Part shown: in pieces, positions 52,605-61,397 of the stretch
Layout: each line of letters opens with the position of its first letter
Numbering within the stretch: the stretch's first letter is position 1
Assembly (NCBI GenBank): GCA_023336205.1
Contig: JALQCR010000001.1
Location: 186,001 to 250,000, forward strand
Length of the DNA stretch: 64,000 nt
Direction of reading: 5' to 3'
Source of the DNA: Pseudanabaena sp. Salubria-1
GTDB lineage: Bacteria > Cyanobacteriota > Cyanobacteriia > Pseudanabaenales > Pseudanabaenaceae
Translations under genes and position numbers: made by a program
Notes under the pieces: generated by a model
The model's database searches: none
What the model was told of the DNA's origin: nothing
Seen by the model: the letters and a program-made list of their open reading frames with translations, nothing else

Positions 52605-53254
52605 TTTTTGAGAGTATTAATATTCTCCGTAAATGACTGAGAAATCGGATTCATCAAATAGGATGACAACATCCTCATAAGTTCTTGTTCGAGTTCGCCA
52701 TTCTTGAGCAGATTAGGGCGATCGGCGATCGCATCATATAGCAGGGCTTTGATTGTACGGCTAACGATGAAAACTGTTATATCCAGATTTTGGGGTCGCA
52801 GTTGATCGCGATGCAGAGCCAGAAATGCGTGCAACATTTGCTCAATTCTGGCATCATCTAGTTTTTGCATCTCCTCACTGCGGGGAACCTGTTGGTGCAG
52901 GATGCGATAGAGTTTAGGGTTTACCGCATAAGCCGCTAAAACCGCTTTGATAATCTGCTGAAGTACTTCTAGGATTGAGCGATCGCCTAGATCTTCTAGA
53001 TGGTGTTGCGCTAACTGAGCCATTTCATTCGCATGATGCTCTCCCAAAGCATAAAGCAACGCCGCCTTATTGGGAAAGTATTGGTACAGTGAGCCAACAC
53101 TCACACCTGCAAGTTCCGCGACTCGATTTGTATTGAATTTATCGTATCCCTCTTCGGTCAAAATGCGAGTTGTGGCGATGAGAATAGCGCTAACAGTTGC
53201 TTGAGAACGCTCCTGTTTTGGTAATTTACGCGGCTTTTGTAAGGGTTTGGTCAT
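52601..53254 (-). CDS. TetR-family regulator of the second export unit
   Basis: About 217 residues from ATG 53254 (MTKPLQKPRKLPKQERSQATVSAILIATTRILTEEGYDKFNTNRVAELAGVSVGSLYQYFPNKAALLYAL). The HTH is typical of AcrR-like regulators. The ligand domain contains AVLAAYAVNPKLYRILHQQVPR. It is divergent to the glycosyltransferase gene; a palindrome in the shared region is the likely operator. Confidence 0.92.
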   Translation of the reverse strand: MTKPLQKPRKLPKQERSQATVSAILIATTRILTEEGYDKFNTNRVAELAGVSVGSLYQYFPNKAALLYALGEHHANEMAQLAQHHLEDLGDRSILEVLQQIIKAVLAAYAVNPKLYRILHQQVPRSEEMQKLDDARIEQMLHAFLALHRDQLRPQNLDITVFIVSRTIKALLYDAIADRPNLLKNGELEQELMRMLSSYLMNPISQSFTENINTLKN

Positions 53255-53291
53255 AGGTTGCAAATATCAAAAAAAGTTCAAAAAAGGCGAG

Positions 53292-53321
53292 TTGTCAAGC
53301 ACTCTAGAGTAGCTGTAAAAT
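53292..53321 (+). promoter_or_regulatory. Promoter with palindromic operator in the spacer
   Basis: TTGTCA (53292-53297), 18 bp, TAAAAT (53316-53321). The spacer carries the perfect palindrome ACTCTAGAGT (53301-53310). This is the same layout as the promoter at 47080-47108. Control by the adjacent TetR is inference. Confidence 0.6.
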
Positions 53322-53386
53322 ACGAGCAATTACTCACATTGTATCAGGCAAGTCTCTCGATTTGTTGTAAAAAAGAAGGATTGTTT

Positions 53387-54646
53387 ATGCGAATTGCGAT
53401 TATTTCTCTAGGAAGTCGAGGCGATGTTCAACCCTATATTGCTTTGGGTAAGGGATTGCAAAAGGCAGGGCACATCGTGCGACTAGCATCCCATGAAAAC
53501 TTTGAATCCCTGATCAGTTCTCATGGTCTAGAGTTTTTCCCCATGACTGGGAATGTGCAGGAATTTATGGCAACTCCCAAGATGCGAGAGTTAACGGAAA
53601 AAGGGGATTTTCTGGCGATTAATGCGGAAGCGACAAAAGCAACTAAACGCGCTGCGATCGACTGGGCGAAAGATAGTTTGGCGGCTTGTCAGGACGTGGA
53701 TCTGCTGATTACAGGTGTGGGCGGACTATTCCTCAGTCTTGCGCTTGCCGAAAAGTTCCATCTACCATTGCTTCAAGCCTATATCTTTCCATTTACACCG
53801 ACAAAAGCCTTTCCCGCGATCCTATTTCCGAAATCATTAGCGAAACTCGGTAGTTATGTTAATTGGTTGTCCCATGTGCTATTTCGACAGATCATGTGGC
53901 AAGGAACCCGCCAAGGTGATGAACTAGCAAGAAAACAAGTTCTGGAACTCCCTGCTACCCCGTTTTTTGGTGCTTACAATTCCCCACATTTGCAGCGTTT
54001 TCCTGTTCTCTATGGGTTTAGTCCATCGATAATTAATCCACCCTCCGATTGGCAGAATACCCATGTCACTGGATATTGGTTTTTAGATGAAGAGCCTAAT
54101 TGGACTCCATCTAAAGACTTGATGGATTTTTTACTTGAGGGTTCACCACCTGTATTTATTGGCTTTGGCAGCATGGGGAATCGTAACCCAGAGGCAACAG
54201 CCGATCTTGTTTTAAAAGCGATCGCGATCGCAGGGCAACGCGCCATCCTGCAATCTGGTTGGGGTGGTCTGAGTAAGCGAGATTTACCAGATACGGTTTT
54301 TATTGTGGATTCCATTCCCCATGCTTTTATCTTTCCCTATGTGGCGGCGGTCGTCCATCACGGCGGCGCTGGGACGACATCTGCGGCACTTAGAGCAGGT
54401 GTTCCTAGCATTGTGATTCCCTTCTTTGGCGATCAACCATTTTGGGGTAATCGCATTGACGAATTAGGGGTTGGCACTAAACCAATTCCCCGAAAAAAGC
54501 TGACTGCGGAAAATCTTGCAAAAGCTATACAGATGGCGGTCACAGATCGCTCAATATGTGAAACAGCAGCCAATTTAGGCGAGAAAATTCGAGCTGAAAA
54601 TGGAATTGCTAAGGCAGTTGCAATCGTCAACCAAATTGAATATTAA
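53387..54646 (+). CDS. UGT/MGT-type glycosyltransferase (family GT1)
   Basis: About 419 residues from ATG 53387, with AAGAAGGA before it. The N-terminus MRIAIISLGSRGDVQPYIALGKGLQKAGHIVRLASH and the C-terminal donor site (VAAVVHHGGAGTTSAALRAGVPSIVIPFFGDQPFWGNRI) define a GT-B fold enzyme of the sterol/macrolide glycosyltransferase type. It transfers a sugar, probably from UDP-glucose, to a lipid or small molecule. It is 18 nt upstream of devC, so sugar transfer and export appear linked. The acceptor cannot be told from sequence. Confidence 0.9.
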   Translation: MRIAIISLGSRGDVQPYIALGKGLQKAGHIVRLASHENFESLISSHGLEFFPMTGNVQEFMATPKMRELTEKGDFLAINAEATKATKRAAIDWAKDSLAACQDVDLLITGVGGLFLSLALAEKFHLPLLQAYIFPFTPTKAFPAILFPKSLAKLGSYVNWLSHVLFRQIMWQGTRQGDELARKQVLELPATPFFGAYNSPHLQRFPVLYGFSPSIINPPSDWQNTHVTGYWFLDEEPNWTPSKDLMDFLLEGSPPVFIGFGSMGNRNPEATADLVLKAIAIAGQRAILQSGWGGLSKRDLPDTVFIVDSIPHAFIFPYVAAVVHHGGAGTTSAALRAGVPSIVIPFFGDQPFWGNRIDELGVGTKPIPRKKLTAENLAKAIQMAVTDRSICETAANLGEKIRAENGIAKAVAIVNQIEY

Positions 54647-54664
54647 AAACTACACAGAGGATCT

Positions 54665-55837
54665 ATGCTTCGTAAATTGCTGCGAAAAACTCCCCTTGCT
54701 TGGCTCCAACTGACTCGTAATAAAGTTCGCTTTGTCGTGGCGCTATCAGGTATTGCCTTTGCCGATATTTTGATGTTCGTGCAGATGGGTTTTGAAGGAG
54801 CGCTCTATGATTCAGCGATGAAGCCCTATCGCAAACTGATTCAGGCAGATTTAGCGATCGCTAGTACGCAATTTCAAACACTCATCTCTACTCCTAATTT
54901 TCAACGCGATCGCCTTTATCAAACCCTTGCTCACCCTCAAGTTAAATCTGTTTCTCCCCTCTACATTTCTGTTGCTGGTCAATGGCGCAATCCTGAAACT
55001 CGCCAAAATCGAGCGATTCTTATCTGGGGAGTCGATGCAGGTAATCCTAGCGTTAGGCTGCCCGATCCTGCCCAACAAATCCCGCAGATTCAACAACTCG
55101 ATCACGTCCTGTTTGATCGCGCTGGTCGTCCCGAATATGGCGATGTGGCGAATATGTTTATGCAAAAGGGAGAATTGGAAGCCCAATTAAACAATAAATT
55201 AGTACAGGTAAGCGGACTATTTGAAGTTGGTTCTTCCTTCGCGGCAGATGGCAATATCATCACCAGTGACGCAACTTTTTTACGTTTATTTCCAGACCGA
55301 CGCAGCGATCGCATTGAGATGGGATTAATTCATCTGAAAGAGGGAGCCGATGTTCAACAAGTTAAAAGAGAACTCGCGAACCTTCTATCTAGTGATATGC
55401 GTGTTCTGACTACCGAAGAATGGGCAGGTGTCGAAAAAAGCTATTGGGAAACGGGAACTAGTATTGGCTTCATCTTCGGACTGGGTGTGGCTATGGGCTT
55501 TATCGTCGGTATTGTAATTGTCTATCAAATTCTCTATTCCGATGTCTCCGATCACCTTGCGGAATATGCCACTCTCAAGGCAATGGGCTACAGCGATCGC
55601 TTTCTCTTGAGTATCCTTTTTCAAGAGGCTCTTTTGTTAGCTTGTCTGGGATTTCTGCCTAGTTTCCTGCTTTCTGTCGGACTCTATCAAGTTACCTACG
55701 CCGCCACGATGTTACCTATAAAAATGACAGTAGAACGTGCCACTTCTGTTTTTGTGATGACTGTAATCATGTGTACAGTTTCGGGAGCGATCGCCATGCG
55801 AAAACTCCAAACCGCCGATCCTGCTGATATTTTCTAA
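54665..55837 (+). CDS. devC: DevC-type ABC exporter permease
   Basis: 390 residues with the DevC start (LLRKTPLAWLQLTRNKVRFVVALSGIAFADILMFVQMGFEGALYDSA), a large periplasmic domain (SVSPLYISVAGQWRNPETRQNRAILIWGVD) and an FtsX-type permease end (GFIVGIVIVYQILYSDVSDHLAEYATLKAMGYSDRFLLSILFQEALLLA). In heterocyst-forming relatives DevBCA exports glycolipids. Here it is flanked by a glycosyltransferase and a GAP-family gene. Confidence 0.94.
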   Translation: MLRKLLRKTPLAWLQLTRNKVRFVVALSGIAFADILMFVQMGFEGALYDSAMKPYRKLIQADLAIASTQFQTLISTPNFQRDRLYQTLAHPQVKSVSPLYISVAGQWRNPETRQNRAILIWGVDAGNPSVRLPDPAQQIPQIQQLDHVLFDRAGRPEYGDVANMFMQKGELEAQLNNKLVQVSGLFEVGSSFAADGNIITSDATFLRLFPDRRSDRIEMGLIHLKEGADVQQVKRELANLLSSDMRVLTTEEWAGVEKSYWETGTSIGFIFGLGVAMGFIVGIVIVYQILYSDVSDHLAEYATLKAMGYSDRFLLSILFQEALLLACLGFLPSFLLSVGLYQVTYAATMLPIKMTVERATSVFVMTVIMCTVSGAIAMRKLQTADPADIF

Positions 55838-55866
55838 TCATTGTTTGAACTTGATACTTGAACTGT

Positions 55867-56574
55867 ATGTCAGCCTTACTTCCATCGCTAATTGCGATCG
55901 CGGCACTCGATAGTCTTAATCCATCGGCGATCGCTTTACAAGTCTATTTGCTAGGAACGACAAAGCCAATTCTGCGATCGATCGCCTTTGTAATTGGCAT
56001 ATTTTTTGCCTATTGGACATCGGGATTATTGGCTGTATTGGGCTTAGATAGACTAATTCAGACCGTGATTGTAAACTCTGGATTCTCTTTGTCCACGCCA
56101 TTATTTTATATAATTCAATTTCTGACTGGCATAATTTTATTGATAGTAGGCGTTACTCTCCGAATTCCTACTCAATCTGAACCAGTAAAAGCACCGCAAA
56201 AATTAAATTTGGCAAAAACTTTCCTGTTAGGAATGTCTGTAACGATTTTAGAATTTCCCACCGCTTTACCATATTTCGCAGCGATCGAGCAGATTGTCCG
56301 CGCTAACCTAGATCTCCTATCAACTATGAGTATCTTGGCACTTTACAACCTAATTTTTGTTCTGCCACCGATCGCTCTAGTTGTTATATATCTTTTCTTT
56401 CATCGTCAGAGCTTTGCCCTGTCTCTAATTCAGCGTATTAACCGCTCTATTGCCATCTATTCTCCTCACATCATCCGTTTTCTAATCTTGGGTTTAGGCA
56501 TATTTTTTATTGCCGATAGCCTCGTCTATTGCATTGCCAACGCTTTTGGAAATCCATTAATCAAACTCCTATAG
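55867..56574 (+). CDS. GAP-family membrane protein (Sap/GPL-addressing type)
   Basis: About 235 residues from ATG 55867. Six hydrophobic segments (LLPSLIAIAALDSLNPSAIALQVYLL, AFVIGIFFAYWTSGLLAVLGL, PLFYIIQFLTGIILLIVGVTL and so on) with the ALDSLNPSAI and LEFPTALPYFAAI motifs of the GAP family. In mycobacteria, Gap is needed to move glycopeptidolipids to the surface. The gene lies between devC and devA and its end abuts the start of devA (2 nt), so a role in glycolipid export is a reasonable inference. Confidence 0.8.
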   Translation: MSALLPSLIAIAALDSLNPSAIALQVYLLGTTKPILRSIAFVIGIFFAYWTSGLLAVLGLDRLIQTVIVNSGFSLSTPLFYIIQFLTGIILLIVGVTLRIPTQSEPVKAPQKLNLAKTFLLGMSVTILEFPTALPYFAAIEQIVRANLDLLSTMSILALYNLIFVLPPIALVVIYLFFHRQSFALSLIQRINRSIAIYSPHIIRFLILGLGIFFIADSLVYCIANAFGNPLIKLL

Positions 56575-56576
56575 CT

Positions 56577-57296
56577 ATGAATTCTCCACTTGCCATTGCT
56601 CCATCTACACCCGTAATCTCTGCTCAAAATCTCAATCATTATTTTGGTGAAGGTGACTTACGCAAACAGGCGCTTTTTGATATCAATCTCGATATCCATG
56701 CTGGCGAAATCATCATCATGACGGGACCTTCTGGCTCAGGCAAAACTACCCTTCTGACGCTTATGGGTGGTTTGCGATCGGCACAGGAAGGTAGTTTGAA
56801 AATTTTAGATCAAGAAATCCGTGGTGCTGACAAAAACTCTCTCATGCAAATCCGCCGCAATATTGGCTATATCTTTCAAGCCCATAATTTGATGACCTTC
56901 CTCACCGCCAAACAAAATGTACGCATGTCTCTAGAACTTCACGATGAGGATGAAACTTGTGATCTGGATGGTAATGCTACCGCTATGCTCGAAGCGGTTG
57001 GGCTGGGTCATCGCCTCGATTATTATCCTGACAGTCTCTCTGGTGGTCAAAAACAACGGGTAGCGATCGCTCGTGCGCTAGTCTCTCAACCCAAAATCGT
57101 CCTAGCCGATGAACCTACGGCAGCTCTCGATAAAAAATCGGGTCGCGAAGTGGTGGAACTCATGCAAACCCTCGCTAAACAAAAAGGCTGCACAATTCTC
57201 CTCATTACCCACGACAATCGTATCCTCGACATCGCCGATCGCATTGTCTATATGGAAGATGGCAAACTCGTTCCCAATATTGAAACTGGGCATTAA
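56577..57296 (+). CDS. devA: DevA-type ABC exporter ATPase
   Basis: About 239 residues from ATG 56577. It has VISAQNLNHYFGEGDLRKQALFDINLDIHAGEIIIMTGPSGSGKTTLLTLMGGL (Walker A ~50), the Q-loop FQAHNLMTFLTAKQNV, signature LSGGQKQRVAIARAL and Walker B IVLADEPTAALD. This matches DevA of the MacB/LolD type. It energises DevC. A longer frame from 56529 overlaps the GAP gene and is less likely. Confidence 0.94.
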   Translation: MNSPLAIAPSTPVISAQNLNHYFGEGDLRKQALFDINLDIHAGEIIIMTGPSGSGKTTLLTLMGGLRSAQEGSLKILDQEIRGADKNSLMQIRRNIGYIFQAHNLMTFLTAKQNVRMSLELHDEDETCDLDGNATAMLEAVGLGHRLDYYPDSLSGGQKQRVAIARALVSQPKIVLADEPTAALDKKSGREVVELMQTLAKQKGCTILLITHDNRILDIADRIVYMEDGKLVPNIETGH

Positions 57297-57302
57297 TTAA
57301 TG

Positions 57303-57345
57303 GCGATCGCCTAAAAATCACGACTCACAGTAATAGCGATCGCAT
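57303..57345. repeat. HIP1-flanked repeat unit
   Basis: GCGATCGCCTAAAAATCACG followed by ACTCACAGTAATA and GCGATCGC. Similar units recur at 61078-61166 and 63757-64000. Confidence 0.75.
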
Positions 57346-57349
57346 TTTA

Positions 57350-57463
57350 GGATTGACTGCTATTGGTCGGGCGACGGTTTTGGCTTTACAATTAAAGAAT
57401 CCTTATGCGACTACAGTTAGACAAGTATGGATATCTGCGGGATGGCATCTACTCAATCGCTAA
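57350..57463 (+). pseudogene. HNH endonuclease-like C-terminal remnant
   Basis: 38 codons without a start: GLTAIGRATVLALQLKNPYAT, then VRQVWISAGWHLLNR and TAA. The GLTAIGRAT and GWH elements match the C-terminal end of small cyanobacterial HNH proteins, of which a second remnant is at 63581-63741. The N-terminal part and nuclease motif are gone. 57464-57627 shows no other gene. Confidence 0.5.
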
Positions 57464-57627
57464 TTTTGCCTCAGAGATTGGTATTGCGGCTGGGATTGTT
57501 GTTGGTAGGTTGCACCATGACAATAATTTGAGACGAAAGATAGATTTATTTGATTTTTGATTAAACTCTCACTAATTGGCAGTGTACTTTCAGAAAAGCA
57601 ATTCAGATCTCTTTTTTATAGAATTTA

Positions 57628-58431
57628 TCAACTACCAGTAACATATTTCAATTGTTCTATAATGTACTGAACACATCCTACCAACCAATCATACAATAGA
57701 GACTCTTTATTGAGAACAACTCTATGATTTTCCTTAGTGTGCCATTGAGATGCCATAGCAAAGTGAAACTTAGTTGAGGAATCCCAACTATTATCAGTTG
57801 AGTTTTCCTGAGTATTCTCAAGGTTAGTTTCTTCTGGATTTTCAAAAATTCTTTTTTGAGATTCTCCTAAATTCAACTCTTCTATGATCTCCCCAAAATC
57901 TTTTACCTCATTAGATAGAATTAGGGATGATGTAAAATCTGATTCTTTAAAAGTATTAGAATCAGCCGTTTGGAATGATTTATAAACATGCCAGTGAGGT
58001 TGTGCATGATTATTATCATCTTTGAGAGCATCCCATTCTGCACGAAGTATTGGCTCCTTGTCCGCAGAAGCTAACGCTCCTTTAAAAACCCTTATACTGA
58101 CCCCTGAAAATTGAAAATTGTTAGGTTTAATTTTTGGTTTAGATTGCTCAGGTAAAAAAGTTAAAGATATATTTATCCAATAATTATCAGATTTAGTTGA
58201 GAGTAAAGGAATAATTTGGTGTCTATTCCCTCTATCATCAGGAGTACTTGAACTGCTTGAGTTTTTAATAATAAGAGCAAAAATATGGCGATTTGAGTCT
58301 TTTTGTATTTCTTTATATCCTAATTCGTAGTTACCTAGTAAAGGTTTTAGCTTGTTGGAACAAAAGTTCAAAACCTTACTAGGATCTGTAACTGAAAAAG
58401 GTGGAGATTGTTTGAGAGAAGTTTTAGCCAT
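57628..58431 (-). CDS. Unknown protein paired with a DNA methyltransferase, 267 aa
   Basis: No family recognised. It starts 2 nt after the methyltransferase stop. Seen: SVTDPSKVLNFCSNKLKPLLGNYELGYKEI, a hydrophobic-strand pair (ISLTFLPE, SIRVFKG), RAEWDALKDDNNHAQPHWHVYKSF (an HxxPHWH cluster) and, after an Asn/Glu-rich linker, HFAMASQWH and LLYDWLVGCVQYIIEQL. The two His clusters could form a metal or active site; this is speculation. The tight coupling suggests a subunit of a modification or defence system. Confidence 0.65.
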   Translation of the reverse strand: MAKTSLKQSPPFSVTDPSKVLNFCSNKLKPLLGNYELGYKEIQKDSNRHIFALIIKNSSSSSTPDDRGNRHQIIPLLSTKSDNYWINISLTFLPEQSKPKIKPNNFQFSGVSIRVFKGALASADKEPILRAEWDALKDDNNHAQPHWHVYKSFQTADSNTFKESDFTSSLILSNEVKDFGEIIEELNLGESQKRIFENPEETNLENTQENSTDNSWDSSTKFHFAMASQWHTKENHRVVLNKESLLYDWLVGCVQYIIEQLKYVTGS

Positions 58432-58433
58432 CC

Positions 58434-60839
58434 TTAAATATCTAAAAGTGAAATAGTATTATCTGGTAATTGGTATAAATCTATAACTAGGTCGTTTAAG
58501 ACGTGGCTATCAAAATCATGACCAGAGTTAATTCGTTTGCCAATTTCATGCAGAGATTTAAGGATTTCTAAATCCAAATTTTCAATAGTCAAATCAGGAA
58601 GAGGCATATTGCTAACATATCTTTTCGATAAGTCCCATTGTCCTCCACCTATGTGATTAGATATAGAGTCCAATAGATTGTTTATGAATGGACAAGACAA
58701 TATTGCGAGATATGCTAATCCAACATTTTCAGGTAATACTTTATCTTTTTTGGGGAACCAAGCAAATCCATTTATAACAACATAATTACCAGAACTATCC
58801 CAAGCGAAAGATCCTACTTTACCAAAATGAGTTGAAACTAGCTTTGGTATTTTTTCTACTTGCCAACTTCTGTACTCATTAAGAGTCCACCAATTACTTT
58901 CTGTCTTCCTAGGTCTAGATACAAGCTTTGATTTATATGGCAATAAATAATCATTGTAGTAAGTCTCTATATATTTTCTAAGGTCATCTTCTAATTGAAT
59001 CTTTGGTATATCTTCACCGTAAGGATAGAAAACATAAGAAGTATCAGATAATTTACTTTCATTAATAGATTCAGTAGTTATAGCTGGTCTAAAAAATTTT
59101 CTTTCTCTTTTTGGTAACTTTTCAACATTTTTTTTAGCTAGTATAAAAACAGCATTTAGACCTGTGGAAACTCCTTCTTTAATCTCGAAAAAATCTTTGG
59201 CTTTCGAGAATTGCTTTAGCTGTTTCAATAGATTAAAAGCACTGTAAGAACGTGGAGACCAACTGATAAGGTTTTCAGAAAGAGATGGATTTTCATAAAT
59301 GCTAAATCCTTTTTTATCCACTATATTGAATGAGTCTCTACCGTGGTAATTATATCTACGCAAAGCACGTAAAACAGCAGATGATGATTCTAACCGATGA
59401 TCAGCCCATAGAGAAAGCGTTGAGTTACTGGTTTTAGGTGATTTACCAACTAAAAAAGCAGTATCAATCTGAGCATTTGAGAAAAGATGATGACTCCCTA
59501 GCTTTCCAACTAAATAAATGTCCAAGTGGGATATGAATGCTTGTCTAATTTTAGTGTAAGATTCCGCACCTAAAATGGAAGCAGGTAAAATACAGCCAAT
59601 CACTCCCCTAGATGTCAAACTTTGTAATGCCTTGTACAAAAAAACACTTGCAAGATCTGGAGTTTTTTGCATTAAACTACCCAAAGATTTTTTCACTAAA
59701 TCTCTTTGAGATTCGCGCAGCTTATTCCAAGATACAAATGGAGGATTCATTAAAATAACATCTGCTTGATTGCTCCATTGTTTTGTCTCATCTAGAGAAT
59801 CTTGATGGTTAATGTTTATTTTTAGCGAAAACTGATCGCTTAACTTATCTTTTTCATAAAAAAGAATAAATTTTGCCATGTCAATTGCTGCTGGCGAAAT
59901 ATCCCACCCTTCAAGCTCCACTGAGCCACTATAGTTTCTTAGAGATAATTGTCTTAAGACTTCTTTGAGAAAAACTCCAGAACCACAAGCAGGATCAAAT
60001 ACTTTCAGTTTACGCGGTAATTCTCCTAACGCATTTAATGTTTCTTCTACTAATGTTCTAGCTATTGAAGGTGGCGTGTAATAAATCCCAACAAAATTAG
60101 TCTCCTTCTTAACTGACACAGGATTAGGTAAAATTCCAGGCAAATGAAGCTGACTCTGATCAAATGCTTCAGCTTCATAATGTGCTTCCTCAAACAATGT
60201 ACCTGAAGCATGACGAAGTAAAAGAGAAATATTTGGCTTTAAACCATAAAAGCTAGTTCCATTTCTTAGGCTATCTATTAGAGATTCCCAGTCAGAACTA
60301 TTAACCGAATTAACAATATCTTGAATGTCAGGATACAGTCCCCATTTGTCTAAATTTACTTCATTGCGATTAACATCATCTGATGTACAAGCTAATAAGT
60401 AAAGGAAAGCTCTTAAAGATTGTTGTCCGTCAAAATCTCTTCCTAATACTCCTCTAAGAGTCCTAAATGTTTTGATCGCAAAGGAAATAATAGATAAATC
60501 TCTTGAGGGTTGATCTTTCTGTAAATAGTCGTAAAACTTTACTAAGTTCTCTTCAACACTTTTTTTCTTGTAACGCTCTAGAGAAGAAGGTTTACCATCC
60601 CACCTGTAAACTTCTACAATGTCATCATAAATTTTAACGTAATGTCCAACATCTGAAGACCATGCTAGGTTTCGGGGATCTTCATCACTAGGAGACAAAT
60701 CCAAGCAAAAGTTCCCGATTCTACCATTAAGCAAAATAACTTTATCATTTTGATTTTGAAGATTAAACAAAGGTACTGGAAGCAAGCCTAGCTCCAGTTT
60801 CCAAGATTCAAGTGATTTAATCTCCAGACTTCGTAACAT
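58434..60839 (-). CDS. N6-adenine DNA methyltransferase with specificity domain
   Basis: 801 residues. An N-terminal helical region (~1-240) precedes the catalytic part: VGIYYTPPSIARTLVEETL, motif I VFDPACGSGVFLKEV (~281) and motif IV VILMNPPFVSW (~363). The C-terminal ~350 residues (IKEGVSTGLNAVFIL, RKFFRPAITTESI, HIGGGQWDLSKRYVSNMPLPDL) look like a TaqI/type IIG-type target-recognition domain. It would methylate adenine. No PD-(D/E)xK nuclease motif was found at the N-terminus. No tRNA or integrase is adjacent. Confidence 0.85.
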   Translation of the reverse strand: MLRSLEIKSLESWKLELGLLPVPLFNLQNQNDKVILLNGRIGNFCLDLSPSDEDPRNLAWSSDVGHYVKIYDDIVEVYRWDGKPSSLERYKKKSVEENLVKFYDYLQKDQPSRDLSIISFAIKTFRTLRGVLGRDFDGQQSLRAFLYLLACTSDDVNRNEVNLDKWGLYPDIQDIVNSVNSSDWESLIDSLRNGTSFYGLKPNISLLLRHASGTLFEEAHYEAEAFDQSQLHLPGILPNPVSVKKETNFVGIYYTPPSIARTLVEETLNALGELPRKLKVFDPACGSGVFLKEVLRQLSLRNYSGSVELEGWDISPAAIDMAKFILFYEKDKLSDQFSLKININHQDSLDETKQWSNQADVILMNPPFVSWNKLRESQRDLVKKSLGSLMQKTPDLASVFLYKALQSLTSRGVIGCILPASILGAESYTKIRQAFISHLDIYLVGKLGSHHLFSNAQIDTAFLVGKSPKTSNSTLSLWADHRLESSSAVLRALRRYNYHGRDSFNIVDKKGFSIYENPSLSENLISWSPRSYSAFNLLKQLKQFSKAKDFFEIKEGVSTGLNAVFILAKKNVEKLPKRERKFFRPAITTESINESKLSDTSYVFYPYGEDIPKIQLEDDLRKYIETYYNDYLLPYKSKLVSRPRKTESNWWTLNEYRSWQVEKIPKLVSTHFGKVGSFAWDSSGNYVVINGFAWFPKKDKVLPENVGLAYLAILSCPFINNLLDSISNHIGGGQWDLSKRYVSNMPLPDLTIENLDLEILKSLHEIGKRINSGHDFDSHVLNDLVIDLYQLPDNTISLLDI

Positions 60840-60841
60840 AT

Positions 60842-61397
60842 CAATTTTGTTGATTCTTATACACGCTTTGCTATATTAACCCATCCTAGCTATAATTTGC
60901 CACTATTTTGAATAAAAATAAACAATTCATCCTGAGTAAAAAGTCACCTAAATACTTGCTGATTCAAAGATGTAATGTAACAAGTTCTGATAAAGTAAAT
61001 CGCCACTTAAATGAAGTCGCTAGATTTAGAGACTTGTGCGGTAGCGATCGCCTTGAGCAGATAGATTGTTGATGCGATCGCCTAGCATTCACGACTTACA
61101 GTAATAGCGATCGCCTTCAGGAGATTGATTGTTGAAGCGATCGCCTAGAAATCACGACTCACAGCACCTAATGTGACTAATTTGTTAATTTGGAAAATTC
61201 TCAACCTTATGAGTTTAGTTTATTAAGACTTATTAACAATCAAATCAATATATACCCGAACAAGAAAAATTGATGCCTCTTCTTCTAAACTTTTAGATGT
61301 TGGTTGTGTTAATATGAGATGCAATCCCTTTGAAGTAGAACTCACGTTCAATGTTCTTTGAAAAACTCTTGACTGCATTTTAGCAGAGGAAAGGATT
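60842..61397. other. Intergenic region with HIP1 repeat units, no gene seen
   Basis: 61030-61166 holds two to three copies of the HIP1-flanked unit (GCGATCGCCTTGAGCAG, GCGATCGCCTAG and so on). The rest is AT-rich. AGAGGAAAGGA at 61383-61393 is the ribosome-binding region of the radical SAM gene. Confidence 0.6.
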
